Below, piece by piece: positions 14,977 through 17,938 of a stretch of 17,938 nucleotides of DNA (position 1 is its first letter; the number at the start of each line of letters is the position of its first letter). The notes under the pieces were generated by a model, which worked only from the letters and a program-made list of their open reading frames with translations, did no database searches and was not told the DNA's origin. The position numbers and the translations under genes were made by a program. The DNA comes from Thermoanaerobaculaceae bacterium (GTDB lineage Bacteria > Acidobacteriota > Thermoanaerobaculia > Thermoanaerobaculales > Thermoanaerobaculaceae): contig JALHTD010000175.1 of the NCBI GenBank assembly GCA_022865555.1, positions 1-17,938 of the forward strand. The letters are read 5' to 3'.

Positions 14977-15001
14977 ACTCCTAGGTCGCACTATTCCAGC
15001 G

Positions 15002-15562
15002 TCAGCGAGACTTCGAGGGCGGTGCGGGAGGGGGCAGGAGCGTGCGCGCAGGCGCGTCCTTGAGATACTCCCTCGTGAGCTTCGTGTCGCGGCTCCAGAC
15101 CGCCATCTCCACCAGGATCCGGTCGTCCGACGACGCGAGTCGGTTCGGCACCGAGAGCGCCTTCTCCTGCTGCGCGCGCCGCGTCGATCGCGCGGGCGTC
15201 GTCGGTCTCAGGCGCCGCAAGGAACGCCATCTCGTCCAGGGGCTCGGTTGCGCGGCGCTTCCTGCGCCTGGCCACGTCCAGCGCGACGTGGTGCGCGACC
15301 CCGAGAAGCCACGATCGGGGTCCTCGACCTTGCCCAGGCGCCGGTGGCGCTCGGCAAGCCGAAGGAAGACCTCCTGGACCGCGTCGCTCGCATCCTCGAC
15401 GGACCCCGTCCACCAGAGGGCGAGCCCGAAGACCGGCCCCGCTGCGGCCCCGTACATGGGTTCGAGCGCGCTCGAGTCGCCCGCCGCCAGCCGGGCGAAT
15501 AGGTCCCTCCACGCGTCCCTCGAGAGCTCCGGAGCACGCGCCATGCGGCCGTCCTCGCTCAT
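15002..15562 (-). pseudogene. Frameshifted ECF sigma factor remnant lacking region 4
   Basis: Sigma region 2 is readable in one frame (SSALEPMYGAAAGPVFGLALWWTG, then VEDASDAVQEVFLRLAERHRRLGKVEDP). It continues in another frame (RSWLLGVAHHVALDVARRRKRR, then LDEMAFLAAPETDDARAIDAAR). The coding look then returns to the first frame (QQEKALSVPNRLASSDDRILVEMAVWSRD) until the stop. Restoring one C in the C-run at 15317-15320 repairs the first shift. The second lies near the (CG)n repeat at 15172-15178. No helix-turn-helix region 4 follows; the last ~55 residues look unrelated and could be the tail of an anti-sigma gene joined by deletion, which is inference. Start candidates are ATG 15562 and ATG 15544; the latter has GAGGA about 8 nt upstream. 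Sequencing error could explain the indels but not the missing region 4. Confidence 0.7.
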
Positions 15563-15688
15563 CTCCTGCCCCTCGGCAGGCGCTCTCGGGATCTCGTCGG
15601 CCACGGCCCCCATGCTAGTAGAGTCGTCGGAGGTCCGCGTTCTTGTCAGCCTCCTGACGAGGGTCACGCGGCCGGGCGACGGCGCTCT

Positions 15689-17284
15689 TCAGTCCTTCCA
15701 GCGCTCCACCATGACCAGGTTCATGGCCTTGTGGTACCCGCAGTGGAAGCCGACAGACGTGAGGCCGGCCAGCGAGACCATCCTCTTGGACGTGTCGAGG
15801 AACATGTCGTCGGTGAGCGGCAGCTTGATCTCGTCCTTGGCGTAGCTGAAGATGTTGGTGCCGGGGTCGAACCTGCCGGACAGGTATGCCGCCAGCGCGT
15901 TGATGTCCACAAACCACTCGCCAGTGGCGTTCTGCTGCGGCGGCTTGCCGAACTGCAGCAGGGATCCGAATGCGGCGAAGCGGACCTCCTGGTACGCGCC
16001 GAACGGCACCATCGGCGTGCTGCGCTCCGGCTTGCCCTTGTCGATCCTGAACCTGTCGACGACAGTCCCGTCCTGGAGCCTGGTCGTGATCGTCAGCACG
16101 TCCTGATCCACCTCGACGACGAGGTAGCAGGTCTGCGCCTGGGGGTCATAGTAGTAGGGAAACCACACCTTCGGAACGAGGCTCGCCTTGGCGTTGTCGC
16201 CGGACCTCCCGGAGATGAAGTACACCGTTCCCTCCGCGGCTCGCGCCACGAAGTCCTCGTTCTTGATGAAGTAGCTCCTGGCCATTCCATGGTCGTGGCC
16301 GTTGAAGACAACGTCCACATGGTGCTTGTCGATGACCGGCCCGAAGTTGACCTTGGTGAGCACTCCCGCTCGGTCAGGGGTCAGATTGTAGGTGGCCTCG
16401 TGGTACACGAGGAACTTCCACGGTTTGGTGGTCGCCGTGAGGTCCGCGTCCAGCCAGGCAACCTCGGCGTCGATCATCGCCTTTCGGGCCGCGGGATCGG
16501 CAAATTCGTAGGTGAAGGAGCTGTTGAGCACCGCGATGTGCGCGGCCCCGTAGTCGAACGAGTACACCTCGCCCTTGAAGTCGGCCGGGCCGTTCTGAGG
16601 AACCCTGAACAGCTTGACGAAGTACTCCGGCCGCCGCCACTCCTCTTTGCCGGTGACTCCCCGCGGCTCGTGGTCGCCGATCACCGGCATGTCCGGTATG
16701 TTCGCAATGACCTCCTGAGAGCCCGCGAACCACGCCTGCCACTGCTCGTAGTCCTTCCCGGAGTAGATCAGGTCACCCACGCTCACGGCGAACCTGGCGT
16801 CGGGGTTCTGCCGGTACGCCTGTGTGACCGTCTTGCCCAAGACCGTGTAGAGAGGCTTCTTCTCGTGCGAGTCGCCAAAGACCTGGAACTCGAACCGCTC
16901 AGGGTCGGCCTTCTCGGTCCGAAACGAGTAGTACGCGCTCCAGTGCGTGCCGTCACCCACCCGGTACATGTACCTCGTCCCCGGCTGCAGGTCCCGCAGC
17001 GTCACGGAGAACAGGTTGATGGCGCCCACGTTGGTGGCGAGCGTCTCGGGCGGTGGCGCCGCAACGGTGCTGGGCCTATCGCCTATGGCGAAGTACTCGG
17101 CCTTCCCGAGCGTGACCGTGGTGTCGGTGCGCCAGCCGATGGTCTGCGTCGTCTTCGGGCTTTCGGACCAGGTCAGCCTGATGTTATCTGGGACCGCCGA
17201 TTGGGCGGCACCGGCCAGACCGCAAGCCATGACGACCACGAGTAGTGATGCGAGCGTGAAAGCAAGCCGAGATCCTCTAAACAT
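15689..17284 (-). CDS. Secreted purple-acid-phosphatase-like metallophosphoesterase
   Basis: This 531-residue protein starts with a signal peptide (1 to about 27, ending AGAAQSA) and so acts outside the cytoplasm. Residues 31-123 resemble the Fn3-like domain of purple acid phosphatases (WSESPKTTQTIGWRTD, TLRDLQPGTRYMYRVGDG, YSFRT). The catalytic domain has FGDSH (136-140), VGDLIYSG (169-176, with the PAP-type Tyr174), GDHE (203-206), VYHE (293-296) and NGHDHG (328-333). The third motif is normally GNHE/D, so Asn is replaced by Asp here. The C-terminal ~90 residues, with short strand-like stretches such as WFVDINALAAYL and MVSLAGLTSVGF, may be a stalk/copper-amine-oxidase-N-like domain. ATG 17284 was chosen because GGGAGGAAG is 6-14 nt upstream. 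It stands 70 nt after the phosphofructokinase gene. The phosphate-ester substrate is unknown. Confidence 0.88.
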   Translation of the reverse strand: MFRGSRLAFTLASLLVVVMACGLAGAAQSAVPDNIRLTWSESPKTTQTIGWRTDTTVTLGKAEYFAIGDRPSTVAAPPPETLATNVGAINLFSVTLRDLQPGTRYMYRVGDGTHWSAYYSFRTEKADPERFEFQVFGDSHEKKPLYTVLGKTVTQAYRQNPDARFAVSVGDLIYSGKDYEQWQAWFAGSQEVIANIPDMPVIGDHEPRGVTGKEEWRRPEYFVKLFRVPQNGPADFKGEVYSFDYGAAHIAVLNSSFTYEFADPAARKAMIDAEVAWLDADLTATTKPWKFLVYHEATYNLTPDRAGVLTKVNFGPVIDKHHVDVVFNGHDHGMARSYFIKNEDFVARAAEGTVYFISGRSGDNAKASLVPKVWFPYYYDPQAQTCYLVVEVDQDVLTITTRLQDGTVVDRFRIDKGKPERSTPMVPFGAYQEVRFAAFGSLLQFGKPPQQNATGEWFVDINALAAYLSGRFDPGTNIFSYAKDEIKLPLTDDMFLDTSKRMVSLAGLTSVGFHCGYHKAMNLVMVERWKD

Positions 17285-17354
17285 GACTCTTCCTCCCTTT
17301 CCTGCATTACGACGGGCTGGCGCTTCCATGCGTGCTCTCCCCCTCCAGCCCGGG

Positions 17355-17938
17355 TCACTCGCGATACGTCTGAGGCACGTAGTTCGATAACTTCTTCTCG
17401 GCGAACACCGACTTGAGCCTGGCAAACCTCTGCAGGCCCCCTACGAGCGGCACGCTCGGCCACTCGCTTCCAACCAGCGGCCGCGCATAGTCCACAAACT
17501 CGTCCGTGACATCCGTGCGCGAGGGCGCGATCCACGCTGCCGGGAACGACCTCTCGGAGTTCGCGACGGCCTCGAGCGGCACCTTGTCGTACAGGGCACG
17601 GTAGCTGGACCCGGGCTTGCGCAGGATCGTCGCCATGTACCCGGACCCGTGCTCGACGGCGACCGACACCGCCTGACGCCCCACCAGGTACGCCTCGTCT
17701 AGGTCCACCTTTGAAGCGTTGATGATGCTGTCTCTCTGGTCGGTGCCCGGGACGTTTCCCCGCGCCAGCCCCCGGCAGGCGAGCCCCACTCCGTTGAGAT
17801 GGTTGACCACGACCTGTGCGACCGTCGTCTCGCTCGAGGAGAACGTGGTGTGCCCGAAGGCGTCCTTCCGCTCGCCGATCTTGCCCACATCGAAGCCTTC
17901 GCTCACCACGACCAACGCCATTCCCCTTTGCCGGAGCA
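17355..17938 (-). CDS. 6-phosphofructokinase (3' part; 5' end outside the window)
   Basis: About 193 C-terminal residues of a phosphofructokinase, the enzyme that phosphorylates fructose 6-phosphate using ATP or pyrophosphate. Recognisable parts are RGMALVVVSEGF at the visible start, DAFGHTTFSSSETTVAQVVVNHLN, DQRDSIINASKVDLDEAYLVGRQAVSVAVEHGSGYMATILRK split across the middle, and VPLEAVANSERSFPAAWI followed by the FVDYARPLVG tail. The reading frame continues without a stop to the window edge, so the ATG at 17921 is internal and not the start. The GGDG/GGDD motif that separates ATP- from PPi-dependent enzymes is not in the window. The overall look suggests the PPi type, but this is uncertain. 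The metallophosphoesterase follows 70 nt downstream on the same strand. Confidence 0.85.
   Translation of the reverse strand, partial: LRQRGMALVVVSEGFDVGKIGERKDAFGHTTFSSSETTVAQVVVNHLNGVGLACRGLARGNVPGTDQRDSIINASKVDLDEAYLVGRQAVSVAVEHGSGYMATILRKPGSSYRALYDKVPLEAVANSERSFPAAWIAPSRTDVTDEFVDYARPLVGSEWPSVPLVGGLQRFARLKSVFAEKKLSNYVPQTYRE

Noticed and set aside
13311..14984. Long + strand open frame (557 codons) opposite etfA/etfB
   Set aside because: Antisense shadow; low-complexity composition, no ribosome site, and it runs across two clear genes.
15731..17245. Long + strand open frame (504 codons) opposite the metallophosphoesterase
   Set aside because: Antisense shadow typical of high-GC DNA. Its translation is Arg/Val/Asp-rich with no family motifs, while the - strand frame has all the phosphatase motifs and a signal peptide.
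17314..17351. GGGCTGG ... CCAGCCC inverted repeat after the phosphofructokinase gene
   Set aside because: A 7-bp stem with a loop of about 24 nt and no T-tract is not a convincing terminator.
1..17938. CRISPR arrays, IS elements, tRNA or rRNA genes, phage genes
   Set aside because: No regularly spaced repeats, transposase-like proteins, terminal inverted repeats or RNA gene signatures were seen on either strand.

Overview
The window comes from a high-GC (roughly two-thirds G+C) bacterial chromosome. Genes are tightly packed, GTG starts are common, and there are no phage, IS, tRNA, rRNA or CRISPR signals. The gene mix (an ECF sigma/anti-sigma pair, class 1B PyrD with PyrK, a phosphofructokinase that may be PPi-type, an etfBA-acyl-CoA dehydrogenase cluster) would suit an Acidobacteriota-like lineage. 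That placement is an inference from gene content; no phylogenetic marker here decides it.

Left part, + strand (1-3920): an MFS transporter resembling MFSD1, then a three-gene envelope-signalling cassette: ECF sigma factor, membrane-anchored zinc-finger anti-sigma factor, and a secreted coiled-coil protein with two PDZ domains. A strong bidirectional hairpin terminator (3941-3973) separates this from the convergent genes that follow.

Middle, - strand (9314 down to 4002): an apparent seven-gene housekeeping operon, pyrK-pyrD-pyrF-hisJ-trxB-erpA-def. It combines the dihydroorotate dehydrogenase and OMP decarboxylase steps of UMP synthesis, a histidinol-phosphatase-type PHP protein, thioredoxin reductase, an A-type Fe-S carrier and peptide deformylase. 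pyrK is preceded by a four-codon reading frame with a good Shine-Dalgarno whose stop overlaps the pyrK start. Only 12 nt separate the pyrK start from the start of a divergent + strand gene (9316-10971). That gene encodes a membrane-anchored alkaline-phosphatase-superfamily protein whose metal-binding motifs look degraded.

Right part, - strand (14831 down to 11054): etfB-etfA-acyl-CoA dehydrogenase, a beta-oxidation or electron-transfer unit. EtfB carries the DGDTAQVGP motif associated with the FixA/bifurcating-type ETFs. Upstream lie paired hairpins (14911-14976) and a frameshifted, region-4-less ECF sigma remnant (15002-15562). Then comes a secreted purple-acid-phosphatase-like metallophosphoesterase (15689-17284) and, running off the right edge, the 3' end of a phosphofructokinase gene.

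No stretch longer than 300 bases is without a gene. The longest gaps are 1-195, 1504-1609 (to 1732 if the internal GTG start of the sigma factor is used), 14832-15001 and 15563-15688. The most notable items are the upstream mini-frame and head-to-head arrangement at pyrK, the pseudoenzyme-like phosphodiesterase, the sigma/anti-sigma/PDZ cassette and the decayed sigma factor.
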